A DNA stretch of 64,000 nucleotides. It comes from Bryobacteraceae bacterium (GTDB lineage Bacteria; Acidobacteriota; Terriglobia; Bryobacterales; Bryobacteraceae). Positions 50,617 through 59,559 of the stretch are shown piece after piece (position 1 is the stretch's first letter; each line of letters starts with the position of its first letter). The stretch is taken from NCBI GenBank assembly GCA_026129905.1, contig JAHCHE010000004.1, forward strand, positions 124,001-188,000. The letters are read 5' to 3'. Made by a program: the position numbers and the translations under genes. The notes under the pieces are model-generated. The model was not told where the DNA came from and did not search any database. It saw only the letters and a list, made by a program, of their open reading frames with translations.

Positions 50617-51827
50617 AGCGCGCGTATCTTCTTTTTTTGGCGCTGACTCTGACGGCGCTGGCGGGCTGCTCGAACAAGCCGCAGCAACAAAACGTGGCGG
50701 CGGCGGGCAATGCGCCGGCGCCCCTCGAAGTGCGGGTGGCGCCGGTCCAGACCCGCCAGGTCGAGCAGACCATATCCGTCACGGGCTCTCTGGCCCCCGA
50801 TGAAACGGTGACGGTGAGCAACGAAGTGGCGGGCACGGTGGCCGAGATCAAGGTGGATTTCGGACAGCTCGTGCGCAAGGGCGACGTCATCGCCGAACTC
50901 GACAAGCGGGAATTGCGTCTCCGCGTCGAGCGGGCGCGCGCGGCCTTGACGCAGGCCATGGCGCGCATCGGGTTGAGCCCGGGACAGGAGGACCAGGCGC
51001 CGGACACCACGCCGGCGATCCGCCAGGCGCAGGCGCAGTTGGAGGACGCGCGGAGCCGGTACGAATCGGCCGAGAAGCTGGTGAAATCCGGAGACATCTC
51101 CAACGAGCGGTTCGTTGAGCTGGAAAAGACGTTTCGCGCGCGCGAGGCGGCAGTGGACGCCGCGCGGGACGAACTGCGGACCATGCTCGCGAACATCGAG
51201 GGGCTGAAGGCGGACTTGAAGCTGGCCGAGAAAACAATGGGAGACGCGACGATCCGCGCGCCGTTCAGCGGGTCCGTTTCCGAGCGGCTGGCATCCCCAG
51301 GCCAGTACCTGCGGGAAAACACGGCCATCGTGACGCTGGTGAAAACAACGCCCCTTCGGCTCCGGGCGGATATTCCGGAGAGCGCGGCGGCGGCGGTTCG
51401 CGTGGGGACCAGCCTCACGTTTTCGACACAGGCGATCCCGGGGCAGGAATTCGAGGCGGTGGTGCGCGAGGTGAATCCGTCGCTCGATCCGCGCTCGCGA
51501 TCGCTTACCGCGGAGGCTCGCCTGACGAAGAACGACGACCGGCTGCGACCCGGGATGTTCGTCCAGGTCAGGTTGGTGACGCATCACAACGCAACCATCG
51601 TCGTAGCCCCGAAAGAGGCCATCCAGACCGTAGCGGGGCTCACCAAGATCTTCAAGGTCGAAGAGGGCCGCGCCGAGGAAGTGCGGATCAGCCGCGGCCG
51701 GGAAATGGACGGCTGGGTGGAGATCCGGGACGCGGACCTGAAGCCGGGCACAATACTCGCCGTCAGCCACCTGGCTTCACTGGTTACCGGAACGCCGGTC
51801 CAGGCCGTGCCGAACGCGGGGAGCTAA
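50613..51827 (+). CDS. RND efflux membrane-fusion (periplasmic adaptor) lipoprotein
   Basis: A 404-residue AcrA/MexA-type adaptor. Lipobox LALAG-C at C19 anchors it to the inner membrane. The order is barrel-sandwich half (SVTGSLAPDETVTVSNEVAG; VDFGQLVRKGDVIAELD), a helical hairpin of about 110 residues (RLRVERARAALTQAMARIGL through KLAEKTMGDA), second half (TIRAPFSGSVSERLASPGQY) and beta-barrel/MP domains (VREVNPSLDPRSRSLTAEAR). It bridges the RND pump and TolC-like channel. Start overlaps tetR and is 3 bases from the pump gene at its end. Confidence 0.95.
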   Translation: MKRAYLLFLALTLTALAGCSNKPQQQNVAAAGNAPAPLEVRVAPVQTRQVEQTISVTGSLAPDETVTVSNEVAGTVAEIKVDFGQLVRKGDVIAELDKRELRLRVERARAALTQAMARIGLSPGQEDQAPDTTPAIRQAQAQLEDARSRYESAEKLVKSGDISNERFVELEKTFRAREAAVDAARDELRTMLANIEGLKADLKLAEKTMGDATIRAPFSGSVSERLASPGQYLRENTAIVTLVKTTPLRLRADIPESAAAAVRVGTSLTFSTQAIPGQEFEAVVREVNPSLDPRSRSLTAEARLTKNDDRLRPGMFVQVRLVTHHNATIVVAPKEAIQTVAGLTKIFKVEEGRAEEVRISRGREMDGWVEIRDADLKPGTILAVSHLASLVTGTPVQAVPNAGS

Positions 51828-51830
51828 AGT

Positions 51831-54800
51831 ATGCAGAAGCTCGCGGAATTATGCATCCGGCGTCCGGTCTTCGCCACCATGCTCATCATGGCGCTGGTGG
51901 TGATGGGCTTCGACGCCTATCACAAGCTGGGCGTCGATTTCTTTCCCAAGATTGAATTCCCCATCGTGACGGTCACCACCACCCTGCGCGGTGCGGCGCC
52001 GGAAGAGGTGGAAAGCCAGATCAGCAAGCGGATCGAAGAGGCGGTGAACACCGTCGCCGGCATCGACGACCTCAGCTCGCTATCGGCCGAAGGCATCTCA
52101 CTGGTAACAATCCAGTTCGTGCTCGAAAAAGATCCCGACGTCGCGGCGCAGGAGGTGCGCGACAAAGTCAACGCCGTGGTCAGCCAGCTTCCCCGCGACG
52201 CGGACCCGCCGGTGGTGGAGAAACTGGCCACCGACGCCGCGCCGGTGATGAACGTCGTGGTGTCGTCCCGCCGCGACCTGCGCGAGACCACCAAGCTGGT
52301 GGACGACCGCATCAAGAAGAACCTGGAGTCGGTGAACGGCGTCGGCCAGGTCCGGATGGTTGGCGAGCGGATACGCCAAATACAGGTTTGGCTCGACGGC
52401 GACAAGCTGCACGCCTACAACCTCAACATCGACCAGGTGCGCGCCGCGCTGGCCGCGCAAAACGTCGAGATCCCGGGCGGCCGAGTGGACCAGGGGCCCC
52501 TGGAACTGTCGGTGCGGACGCTCGGCCGTCTCGAGCGGCCCGAGGAGTTCGAGCGGTTGGTAGTGGCCAACGGCGGCGGCGCGCCGGTGCGCATCAGCGA
52601 CATCGGCTACGTGGTGGACGGCGTGGAGGAACCGCGGTCGCTGGCCCGTCTGAACGGGGTTCCCGCCGTCGTCCTCGAGGTCCGCAAGCAGGCGGGCACG
52701 AACACCCTCCAGGTCATCGACAACGTGAAGGCGCGAGTCGAGGAACTGCGGCCGTCGCTGCCGGCGGACTTCTCGGTCACCTACGGGCGCGACCAGTCCA
52801 AGTTCATCTCGGAATCGTTTCGAGCGGTGGAGCGGCACCTGATCGAGGGCGGTCTGTTCGCCTCGCTCATCGTGCTCCTGTTCATGCGCAACTGGCGCTC
52901 GACACTGATTGCGGCCGTGGCCATTCCGACCTCGATCGTCTCCACCTACAGCCTGATGAAGTGGATGGACTTCACGCTGAACCAGATCACCATGCTGGCG
53001 CTGGTACTGATGGTGGGCATCGTGATCGACGACGCGATCGTGGTGCTGGAGAACATCTTCCGCTTCATGGAAGAAAAGGGCCTCCCGCCGGTGCGGGCCG
53101 CGATCGAGGGAACGCGCGACATCGGGCTGGCCGTGATGGCGACAACGTTCTCCCTGGTCATCATCTTCCTGCCCATCGCCTTCATGGAGGGCATCGTCGG
53201 CCGGTTCATGTCGAGCTTCGGCTACACCGCGGCCTTCGCGATCATGGTCTCGCTGCTGGTGAGTTTCACGCTGACGCCGATGCTGTGCTCGCGCTTTCTG
53301 AAGCCTCCGCCGCGCGTCGAGGGCAAGTCCACCAAACAGACGCTGCTGTTCCGGACGATTTCCCGGCCTTACCAGGCGCTGCTCGGCTGGTCGTTGAACC
53401 ACCGGTGGGTGATCGTGGCGGTTTCCGTCGCGGTGGCGTTGTCGTCGATCCCGCTGATCATGATCATCGGAAAGGATTTCCTGCCCACCGACGACCAGAG
53501 CCAGTTCGAGGTGACGGTGCGCATGCCGCCGGGTTCGTCGCTCGAAGGCTCCACCGAGGTGATGAAGCAACTCGAAGCGGAACTGCATAACCTTCCGGGC
53601 ATCGATACGATGCTGACGACCGTGGGCGCCGATATCCGGCGCCAGGTGGACCGCGGATCCATCATTGTCGAACTGGTTCCGATCAAGGAACGCACGGAAA
53701 GCCAGCAGCAACTCATGCTGATGGCGCGCGAGCGGCTGGCGAAGTTCCATGATGTCGTCATCGGCGTCCAACTGCCCTCGCTGATTCAGGGCGCCACCCA
53801 GACCGAGCTGATGTTCTACGTGCAGGGCCCGGAGCTGGCGAAGCTGGAACAGTACTCAACCGAGATCATCCGGCAGTTGAAGCAGATCCCCGGCGTGGTC
53901 GACCTGGACAGCTCCTACGAGCCGGGCAAGCCGGAGGTGCGCGTCCTGATCAATCGCGACAAGGCCGCGGACCTGGGCGTGAACGTGGCCTCCATCGCCA
54001 CCGCGCTGCGGACCCTGGTGGGCGGCGACGAGCAGGCGACTACCTACCGCGAAGGCGAGGACCGCTATGACGTGCAACTCCGCGTCGACAAGGCTTTCCG
54101 CGATTCCCCCGGCGCGCTGGAGCGGCTGTTCGTGCCTTCCACCAAGCTCGGTAACGTGCCCGTCAGCAACGTGGCGTCGCTGGAGCGCGCCGAGGGTCCG
54201 ACGCAGATCACGCGCTGGAACCGGCAGCGCCAGATCACCATCATGGCCAACATCGCGCCGGGCCAGTCGCTGAGCAACGTCCTCCAGATCGTCGACCAAA
54301 CGGTGGCAAACATGAACCTGCCGCCGGAATACCGCACGGGGCTCGTCGGACGGTCCAAGGAATTCGGCCGCGCCGGCAAGGCCTACTTCATGGCGTTCCT
54401 GCTGGCGATCGCGTTCATGTACATGGTGCTCGCGGCGCAGTTCGAGAGCTTTATCGACCCGATCACGATTCTGCTCAGCCTTCCACTATCGGTACCCTTC
54501 GCGCTGTTGTCGCTGCTGGTGGCCGGGGAGAACTTCTCAGTGATCTACAGTTCGGTGGGCATTTTCGTGTTGTTCGGGATCGTGAAGAAGAACGCCATTC
54601 TCCAGATCGACCACATCAAGTCCTTGCGTCGCGAGGAAGGAATGCCGCGGCTCCAGGCCATCATGCGCGGCTGCGAGGACCGGCTGCGGCCGATTCTGAT
54701 GACGACCATGTCGCTGGTGGCGGGCATGGCGCCGCTTGCGCTGGGCGGCGGCGCCGGTTCCGGTTCGCGCCGGACCGTGGCTATCGTGGTGATCGGCGGC

Positions 54801-54965
54801 CAGACGCTCTGCTTGCTGCTGACGCTGCTGGTGACGCCGGTGGCTTATTCGATCTTTGACGACCTCGCGCACGCGTCGATCTGGGGGAGGCTGCGCGCGC
54901 TGTTCGAGCGCGGCGGCCTCACCGTGCGCCGGGCGATTTCAGGCGTGACGGGGCTGGTGAGGTAA
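51831..54965 (+). CDS. RND-family efflux transporter (AcrB/MdtB-like)
   Basis: A 1044-residue inner-membrane proton-driven pump. N-terminal helix ELCIRRPVFATMLIMALVVM, then the porter domain VVTVTTTLRGAAPEEVESQI. TM4 carries ALVLMVGIVIDDAIVVLENI with the two Asp residues of the proton relay, followed by FRFMEEKGLPPVRAAIEGTR. The second half repeats the layout (LAIAFMYMVLAAQFESFIDP; IFVLFGIVKKNAILQIDHIK, with Lys in TM10). Twelve helices and two large periplasmic loops are expected. Full length for the family. Substrate class (lipophilic drug versus metal) looks like the hydrophobe-efflux/MdtBC side. Confidence 0.96.
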   Translation: MQKLAELCIRRPVFATMLIMALVVMGFDAYHKLGVDFFPKIEFPIVTVTTTLRGAAPEEVESQISKRIEEAVNTVAGIDDLSSLSAEGISLVTIQFVLEKDPDVAAQEVRDKVNAVVSQLPRDADPPVVEKLATDAAPVMNVVVSSRRDLRETTKLVDDRIKKNLESVNGVGQVRMVGERIRQIQVWLDGDKLHAYNLNIDQVRAALAAQNVEIPGGRVDQGPLELSVRTLGRLERPEEFERLVVANGGGAPVRISDIGYVVDGVEEPRSLARLNGVPAVVLEVRKQAGTNTLQVIDNVKARVEELRPSLPADFSVTYGRDQSKFISESFRAVERHLIEGGLFASLIVLLFMRNWRSTLIAAVAIPTSIVSTYSLMKWMDFTLNQITMLALVLMVGIVIDDAIVVLENIFRFMEEKGLPPVRAAIEGTRDIGLAVMATTFSLVIIFLPIAFMEGIVGRFMSSFGYTAAFAIMVSLLVSFTLTPMLCSRFLKPPPRVEGKSTKQTLLFRTISRPYQALLGWSLNHRWVIVAVSVAVALSSIPLIMIIGKDFLPTDDQSQFEVTVRMPPGSSLEGSTEVMKQLEAELHNLPGIDTMLTTVGADIRRQVDRGSIIVELVPIKERTESQQQLMLMARERLAKFHDVVIGVQLPSLIQGATQTELMFYVQGPELAKLEQYSTEIIRQLKQIPGVVDLDSSYEPGKPEVRVLINRDKAADLGVNVASIATALRTLVGGDEQATTYREGEDRYDVQLRVDKAFRDSPGALERLFVPSTKLGNVPVSNVASLERAEGPTQITRWNRQRQITIMANIAPGQSLSNVLQIVDQTVANMNLPPEYRTGLVGRSKEFGRAGKAYFMAFLLAIAFMYMVLAAQFESFIDPITILLSLPLSVPFALLSLLVAGENFSVIYSSVGIFVLFGIVKKNAILQIDHIKSLRREEGMPRLQAIMRGCEDRLRPILMTTMSLVAGMAPLALGGGAGSGSRRTVAIVVIGGQTLCLLLTLLVTPVAYSIFDDLAHASIWGRLRALFERGGLTVRRAISGVTGLVR

Positions 54966-54971
54966 TCCACA

Positions 54972-56612
54972 ATGCGGAGAAATATCTTTGTACTTCTATT
55001 CGTGTGTTCAGCCGCGCTGGCGCAAATCGAAGGGCCCCCGCGCGTGGGCGTGGGGGTGATCAGGAAAGAGCTTTCTCTGGCGCAGGCGATCGAACTGGCG
55101 GTGCGCAACAACCTCGAAGTGCAGGTGGAGAAGACCGGCGTCTCGTCGGCGGTGGAGTCCCGCAAGGGCGCGCGCGGTTTCCTCGACCCGCGCCTCCGCT
55201 GGCAGCCGATGTTGGAGAACCGCAACACGCCGACCAGTTCCGCCCTCATCGGCGTGGACGGAAAACTGGTGGAGAGGATCCACTCCCAGAACTTCTATTT
55301 CGACCAGCGCCTGCCCTGGGCCGGCTCGACGTTCAACGTCAGCTTCGAAAACGACCGGGAATCCACCAGCAACCCGTTTGTCGCGCTCAGCCCCTTCATC
55401 ACCACGCGGCTGCGGTTTGCGCTGACGCTTCCCTTGCTGCGGAATCGCGAGATCGACCGCGAGCGGGCCAACCTGCGGGTCACCGCCAGGCAGGTGGAGC
55501 TTTCCGAATCGAATGTCGAAGTGAAGGTGATCGAGGTGGTGGAGCGCGTCGAGGAGGCGTACTGGAACCTGGTCGCCGCGCGGCAGAACGTCCAGGTCTC
55601 CTCCGAAGCCGTGAACCTGGCGCGCGAGCAACTGGCGCGGACCCGGCGCATGATCGACAGCGGCACGCTGGCCCCGGTGGAAATCGCCGCAGCCGAAGCC
55701 GAGCTTGAGCGCCGCGTCGACACCTGGTACGCCAGCATCGGCCAGGTGACGCAGGTGGAGAACGCGCTAAAGGTACTGATTACCGGCAGCCGCCACGAGC
55801 CGCTTTGGGACGACGAGATCGTCCCGGAGGAGCGCGTGCTGGAAGCGCCGCAATTCGACCAGGTGCGGCAGGCGGTGGACCTGTCGCTGAAGCGCCGCCC
55901 GGAGCTGCGGCAGGTAGGCATCCAGGAGGAGACGAACGCGATTCAGAGCGAGCTGGCGCGCAACCAGACGCTTCCCGCGATGAACCTGGTGGGCGGCTAT
56001 CTCTCGTCCGGGCTTGCCGGCTCGGTGACGACCACGCAAAACCCCTTCGTGGAGGTCTCGGCCGCCCAGATCGCGCGGCTGAACGAATTGTCCCGCCTCC
56101 AGGGACTGCCGCCCCTGCCTCCGGCATCGTTCGGCGGCGCGCCCGATAAACTCATCGGGGGCTACGGCTCGGTCTTGGGCGGCGTGTTCGAAAACCGTTA
56201 CCCGACGGCCTTCGTGGGACTGCAATTCGACTTCACCGCCCGCAACCGCGCCGCCGAATCGGAACTGGCGCAGACGGCGGTAAACGAGCGCCGCCTGAAG
56301 CTCCAGCGCGCCCTGGTGGAACAACGCATCGAAGCGCAGGTCCGCAACGCCCTGCAGGAACTGGAGACCGCCCGCCAGCGCATCACCGCCGCCGAATCCA
56401 GCGCCCGTGCCTCGCAAGAGAAATTGGACAGCGAGGTCCGCCTGTTCCAGACCGGCGAATCGACCAACTTCCTGGTCCTGACCCGCCAGAATGAGCTGGC
56501 CGACTCGCGGCAGAGGGTGGTGGCCGCGAAGGCCGACTTCAACAAAGCCGTCGCGCGGCTTCGCCTGGCGGTGGGCACGACGCTGGAAACGTACAACATT
56601 ACCGTGCAGTAG
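54972..56612 (+). CDS. TolC-family outer-membrane efflux protein
   Basis: A 546-residue outer-membrane factor with signal peptide RRNIFVLLFVCSAALAQ. Two OEP repeats are seen: residues about 40-260 (LSLAQAIELAVRNNLEVQVE; EEAYWNLVAARQNVQVSSEA) and about 300-540 (VDLSKRRPELRQVG-type helix; ALVEQRIEAQVRNALQELET; SEVRLFQTGESTNFLVLTRQ). The insert near 340-400 is long for the family. Together with the upstream pump and adaptor it forms a tripartite exporter. Its last ~107 codons plus about 40 bases of downstream DNA recur 2100 bases later (58326-58712). Confidence 0.93.
   Translation: MRRNIFVLLFVCSAALAQIEGPPRVGVGVIRKELSLAQAIELAVRNNLEVQVEKTGVSSAVESRKGARGFLDPRLRWQPMLENRNTPTSSALIGVDGKLVERIHSQNFYFDQRLPWAGSTFNVSFENDRESTSNPFVALSPFITTRLRFALTLPLLRNREIDRERANLRVTARQVELSESNVEVKVIEVVERVEEAYWNLVAARQNVQVSSEAVNLAREQLARTRRMIDSGTLAPVEIAAAEAELERRVDTWYASIGQVTQVENALKVLITGSRHEPLWDDEIVPEERVLEAPQFDQVRQAVDLSLKRRPELRQVGIQEETNAIQSELARNQTLPAMNLVGGYLSSGLAGSVTTTQNPFVEVSAAQIARLNELSRLQGLPPLPPASFGGAPDKLIGGYGSVLGGVFENRYPTAFVGLQFDFTARNRAAESELAQTAVNERRLKLQRALVEQRIEAQVRNALQELETARQRITAAESSARASQEKLDSEVRLFQTGESTNFLVLTRQNELADSRQRVVAAKADFNKAVARLRLAVGTTLETYNITVQ
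56291..56612 (+). repeat. Left copy of a 2100-bp-offset direct repeat (3' end of the tolC-like gene)
   Basis: These 322 bases align without gaps to 58391-58712, with about 19 differences counted by eye over 320 bases (about 94% identity). All but one difference at codon level are silent; only Thr versus Ala near the C-terminus changes. Weaker similarity continues about 40 bases past both stop codons (GGGAGTT-GCTTGAGA). Confidence 0.93.
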
Positions 56613-57025
56613 GGGCGGCGGGGTTTTCGGCGGGAGTTGGCTTGAGAGGGTTCCATCTCTCGAATTCAGCAGCAGGCACAAGGCGGCGAGGCTGACGGAT
56701 GATCGGCCTTTGAGGCACTGTCGCACTTCCTTTCTCGCAGAGTCGCCCGCCCGCGAGTTGGTGGTCACGACGCTCTACCCACAACATCGCGGGGCGGACG
56801 AAACTGTTTGGGACAACCGAGTACCCGCGCGCGAGAGGTGGCTCGGCCATCGTGAAAGCAGCCTTCCGGGTAGCGATCTTCTATGCTGGTCTGCCGTACC
56901 TGGTCAGCAGCCGCCGAGCCTCCTTTCACAGCGCGTAGGCAGCGACACCATCGGTGAGCCTTGCCCTGAGCGAATTCTGAGCAATGGTTCCGTGGCGTAC
57001 GGTTTAAGATCAGCTAGAGATCGTA
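56613..57025. other. 413-bp stretch without a supported gene
   Basis: After about 40 bases that belong to the duplicated tolC-like 3' region, I see no frame with family similarity, SD or convincing codon pattern on either strand. It is the first part of the segment bounded by the duplicated 3' ends. Confidence 0.5.
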
Positions 57026-58042
57026 CTACTCCGCAGCACATGCAGCGCGGATGCGGAAGAAATTTGGTGAGTGTTCACCTCCGATCACATCTTCTTCGCC
57101 TGAGACCCAAACACACCTCCATGTGTTCGTCGTTCCGAAAGCGGGTCCCGAGTAGATGAGTCTGAGGTGATCTGCCATCCAACGCTGCCTCGTTGTCTCG
57201 AAACTGTTGCCGTCTGCCGGCACGGGAAAATTGAACGTACACGATCCTCCCACGATCCTCTTGCCATCGCTACAGGTAACCCCGTAATCAGAAGGTGGTC
57301 GACCGCTCCCGAGGGGGCCGATCCAGTAGCTATTTCCTTTTCCATCATGAGCCCCGTAGGGTTCATCGAGGATTTCTAGGCCCGACCCGGTCTTGATGTT
57401 AGAGTCCCCGGAAGACTTGCAGTCGATGCTTTCGCTGAAAGAGGTGCACTCATATCCCTCAACGTTGAGAGTCTTCGGGAGGTAGTCTTTGGTGTTGTTG
57501 TTGACAATTGTCGTAACGGGGACCCGGTTAACCGCGCAATTGACGGTGTTGCCGGTCCCTTTGCACTCGATCCCGTCGCCGGTGAAGTTGAGGGCCTGAA
57601 CGCCGGGGAGCGATGTCCCTTCATCCTGAATGACGCGGGGCAATCCCGGATCCCCTTTGTCGCCTTTGGCCGGGAACGTGTAATCTATCGTCGCCGACTG
57701 GTTGGTGTTGTTGGTCAACGTCAGCAAGTACGTGCCGGGAGAGAGTGATGTCTGAGGCGGCAGTTTTGCCACGACCCAGGTTCTAGACGTCCAGGTAGGA
57801 GTCAGCCGCAACACTCCCGATTCGCTTTGCTTGGTCGGATCGATTGGCGGTTTGCCGAGAGTCACCGTCGGCTCCGGAAGATCTCGCGTCAGGTATTCCC
57901 CTATGATCACGATCTCACCGGCGGAGTTCATCGGCCTGACATGAAAGATTTTCGGGGGCGGGTCAGCCGCTGGCAGAAGCGGAGCAAGAAACAACAGCAG
58001 AGTGATGCTGCTGAGGATGATTGTTGAATTTCTGATCTTCAT
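57026..58042 (-). CDS. Secreted protein with an IPT/TIG-like domain and a single collagen-like turn, unknown function
   Basis: A 338-residue protein with a signal peptide (TIILSSITLLLFLAPLLPAA). Residues about 28-125 resemble an IPT/TIG immunoglobulin-like fold (KIFHVRPMNSAGEIVIIGEY; SPGTYLLTLTNN). One short collagen-like GDKGDPGLP follows at 127-135. The rest is a Cys-, Asn- and Gly-rich C-terminal region (GIECKGTGNTVNCAV; YECTSFSESIDC; VTCSDGKRIVGGSC; NTWRCVWVSG), suggesting several disulfides. Lower GC and Asn-rich composition than its neighbours fit acquisition by transfer. It is the only gene in the cargo bounded by duplicated tolC-like 3' ends. Confidence 0.75.
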   Translation of the reverse strand: MKIRNSTIILSSITLLLFLAPLLPAADPPPKIFHVRPMNSAGEIVIIGEYLTRDLPEPTVTLGKPPIDPTKQSESGVLRLTPTWTSRTWVVAKLPPQTSLSPGTYLLTLTNNTNQSATIDYTFPAKGDKGDPGLPRVIQDEGTSLPGVQALNFTGDGIECKGTGNTVNCAVNRVPVTTIVNNNTKDYLPKTLNVEGYECTSFSESIDCKSSGDSNIKTGSGLEILDEPYGAHDGKGNSYWIGPLGSGRPPSDYGVTCSDGKRIVGGSCTFNFPVPADGNSFETTRQRWMADHLRLIYSGPAFGTTNTWRCVWVSGEEDVIGGEHSPNFFRIRAACAAE

Positions 58043-58061
58043 GGCCTTCCTTTCGGTTATG

Positions 58062-58100
58062 CAGGTACTAAGATTCTTAGATCCTACGATTCAGTACCTG
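58062..58100. promoter_or_regulatory. Inverted repeat upstream of the secreted-protein gene, with an internal palindrome
   Basis: CAGGTACT (58062-58069) is the exact reverse complement of AGTACCTG (58093-58100). Inside, CTAAGATTCTTAG (58068-58080) is a 13-base odd palindrome. The structure starts 20 bases upstream of the ATG at 58042 (minus strand), so it could be an operator or a 5'-UTR hairpin of that gene. Confidence 0.45.
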
Positions 58101-58204
58101 TAGCCCGAGGAAAGCAATCGGATACCCAGAGGCGCCGCTGGAGGGTAACAGGCTTTGTTTGCAGTTGCTTAACGGTTGGGGTCCCTCCGAACAGCAGGTG
58201 AGCT

Positions 58205-58222
58205 GTTATCCGATCGGATAGC
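58205..58222. promoter_or_regulatory. Palindromic site GTTATCC-GATC-GGATAGC
   Basis: A near-perfect 18-base inverted repeat (inner 14 bases TATCCGATCGGATA are fully palindromic). It matches the site at 58297-58314 in both arms and in 4-base spacing. It lies between the cargo gene and the duplicated tolC-like 3' fragment. Confidence 0.45.
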
Positions 58223-58296
58223 AAACCTCGCCGTCTGCTCATCCTAAGGCCTTCGGAATCAGAGGCTTAGCGCGTACTATCAAAACGGATTGAGAA

Positions 58297-58314
58297 GTTA
58301 TCCTTTTGGATAAC
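58297..58314. promoter_or_regulatory. Palindromic site GTTATCC-TTTT-GGATAAC
   Basis: Seven-base perfect arms around TTTT, 92 bases after the related site at 58205. It ends 12 bases before the open frame of the duplicated fragment begins. Could be a repeated protein-binding site or a recombination site. Confidence 0.45.
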
Positions 58315-58325
58315 CGACGGCATAG

Positions 58326-58712
58326 GAGCCTCGAACCCGCATCGAGCGCCCGGCATCGGAGGCTACGGAGCAGGAAGCGGTAGAAGATCGCCGGCTGAAG
58401 CTCCAGCGCGCGCTGGTGGAACAGCGCATCGAAGCGCAGGTCCGCAACGCCTTGCAGGAACTGGAGACCGCGCGCCAGCGCATCACCGCCGCCGAATCCA
58501 GCGCCCGTGCCTCGCAAGAGAAACTGGACAGCGAGGTCCGCCTCTTCCAGACCGGCGAATCGACCAACTTCCTGGTGCTGACGCGCCAGAACGAGCTGGC
58601 CGACTCGCGGCAGCGCGTCGTGGCCGCGAAGGCCGACTTCAACAAAGCCGTCGCCCGCCTTCGCCTGGCGGTGGGCACGACGCTGGAGACGTACAATATC
58701 GCGGTGCAGTAG
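58326..58712 (+). pseudogene. Duplicated 3' fragment of the tolC-like gene
   Basis: The frame is open from just after a TAG at 58323 and reads ASEATEQEAVEDRRLKLQRA, then a stretch identical to the C-terminus of the upstream OMF except for one residue. From 58391 to 58712 it matches 56291-56612 without gaps. Upstream of 58385 the similarity decays quickly (EAVEDRRLK against TAVNERRLK). No signal peptide or first OEP repeat exists, so it cannot form a channel. A GTG at 58416 could start a 98-residue peptide but has no SD. Confidence 0.9.
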
Positions 58713-59559
58713 GGCGGGAGGTCGTCAGCGGGAGTTCGCTTGAGAACCCGAGCGGCGGGTGGCTTTAGGCGGCTTCTCAGAGACACCGCCGTAATTGGTG
58801 TCCGGGCGCCGCTCGAATGCCGCCGCCAGACTCGAGCCCTGGACCAACACCAGGCATCAGAGGCTACGACTCTGGCGGGTACAAGCTGGAGCTCGGTGGA
58901 AGCGGTTACAGGTTCGTGTGGGTCACTGGTATTCCCCTGCCCCGGCGCGCAACAACCGCGAAATACCGTCAAGCTACGAACCTGCGCACAATCGAGTGCT
59001 GGCGCGTGCCAAACTTCGCTATGCGCGACGATCTACGCCGAGGCAGGGACACCGGCACCAATACCGGTACCCCTGAGCCCACGGAGTCCGCAGCTCTGAT
59101 TATCCTCATGTCTGGAAGCGTGATTTCTCTGATCTGATGCTCCGAGGTGTGCCCAGGAAACGTAACCGCTAGCTCCCCGGTAGCTCCATCCGCCCGCTGC
59201 GCGCGAACTAACGTTCTTGCCGTCCTCACCGGCGTCGATGTCACATCGGGTCCTTTCCGATGAACCTCAGTAAGTGAAAGTGCGTATGGGATGTACTGTA
59301 CCGAGGCCGCCGCAATGTCAGAGCGAAAATGAGGCGCAACCGCACGCATAAAAGCGCACCCCCGGACAATAATTGTCGCAAATGGCTGATGGCGTCAGAG
59401 TTTCGGCGCGCTTTTCGGACCAGGGCGGACCGGGCCAGGCAGGCCGACGTGGCCGACGTCGCGCCGCTTGGCAGAAGGGGCCCGCCGCTGTAGAATCACC
59501 CCATGCCGGATAATCGCGTCCCGATCTCTGTCCGGCTCCTATCCTCAAGGAGAAACGAA
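58713..59559. other. 847 bases without a supported gene
   Basis: After about 40 bases that still resemble the region behind the intact tolC-like gene, several overlapping short frames exist on both strands but none has a family match, SD or start that I can support. One plus-strand stretch near 58850-58925 (GIRGYDSGGYKLELGGSGYR) looks protein-like and may be a relic. GACAAT-A-ATTGTC at 59365-59377 is a perfect odd palindrome, possibly an operator for the following oxidoreductase gene. Confidence 0.45.

Noticed and set aside
52098-53771. 557-residue antisense open frame inside the RND pump gene
   Set aside because: Same GC-driven shadow; the pump is intact on the opposite strand and the antisense translation is dominated by His/Asp/Arg without any domain.
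58416-58712. Independent small gene encoding a 98-residue coiled-coil peptide
   Set aside because: It is a copy of the OMF C-terminus with no SD or signal peptide; treated as a duplicated fragment.
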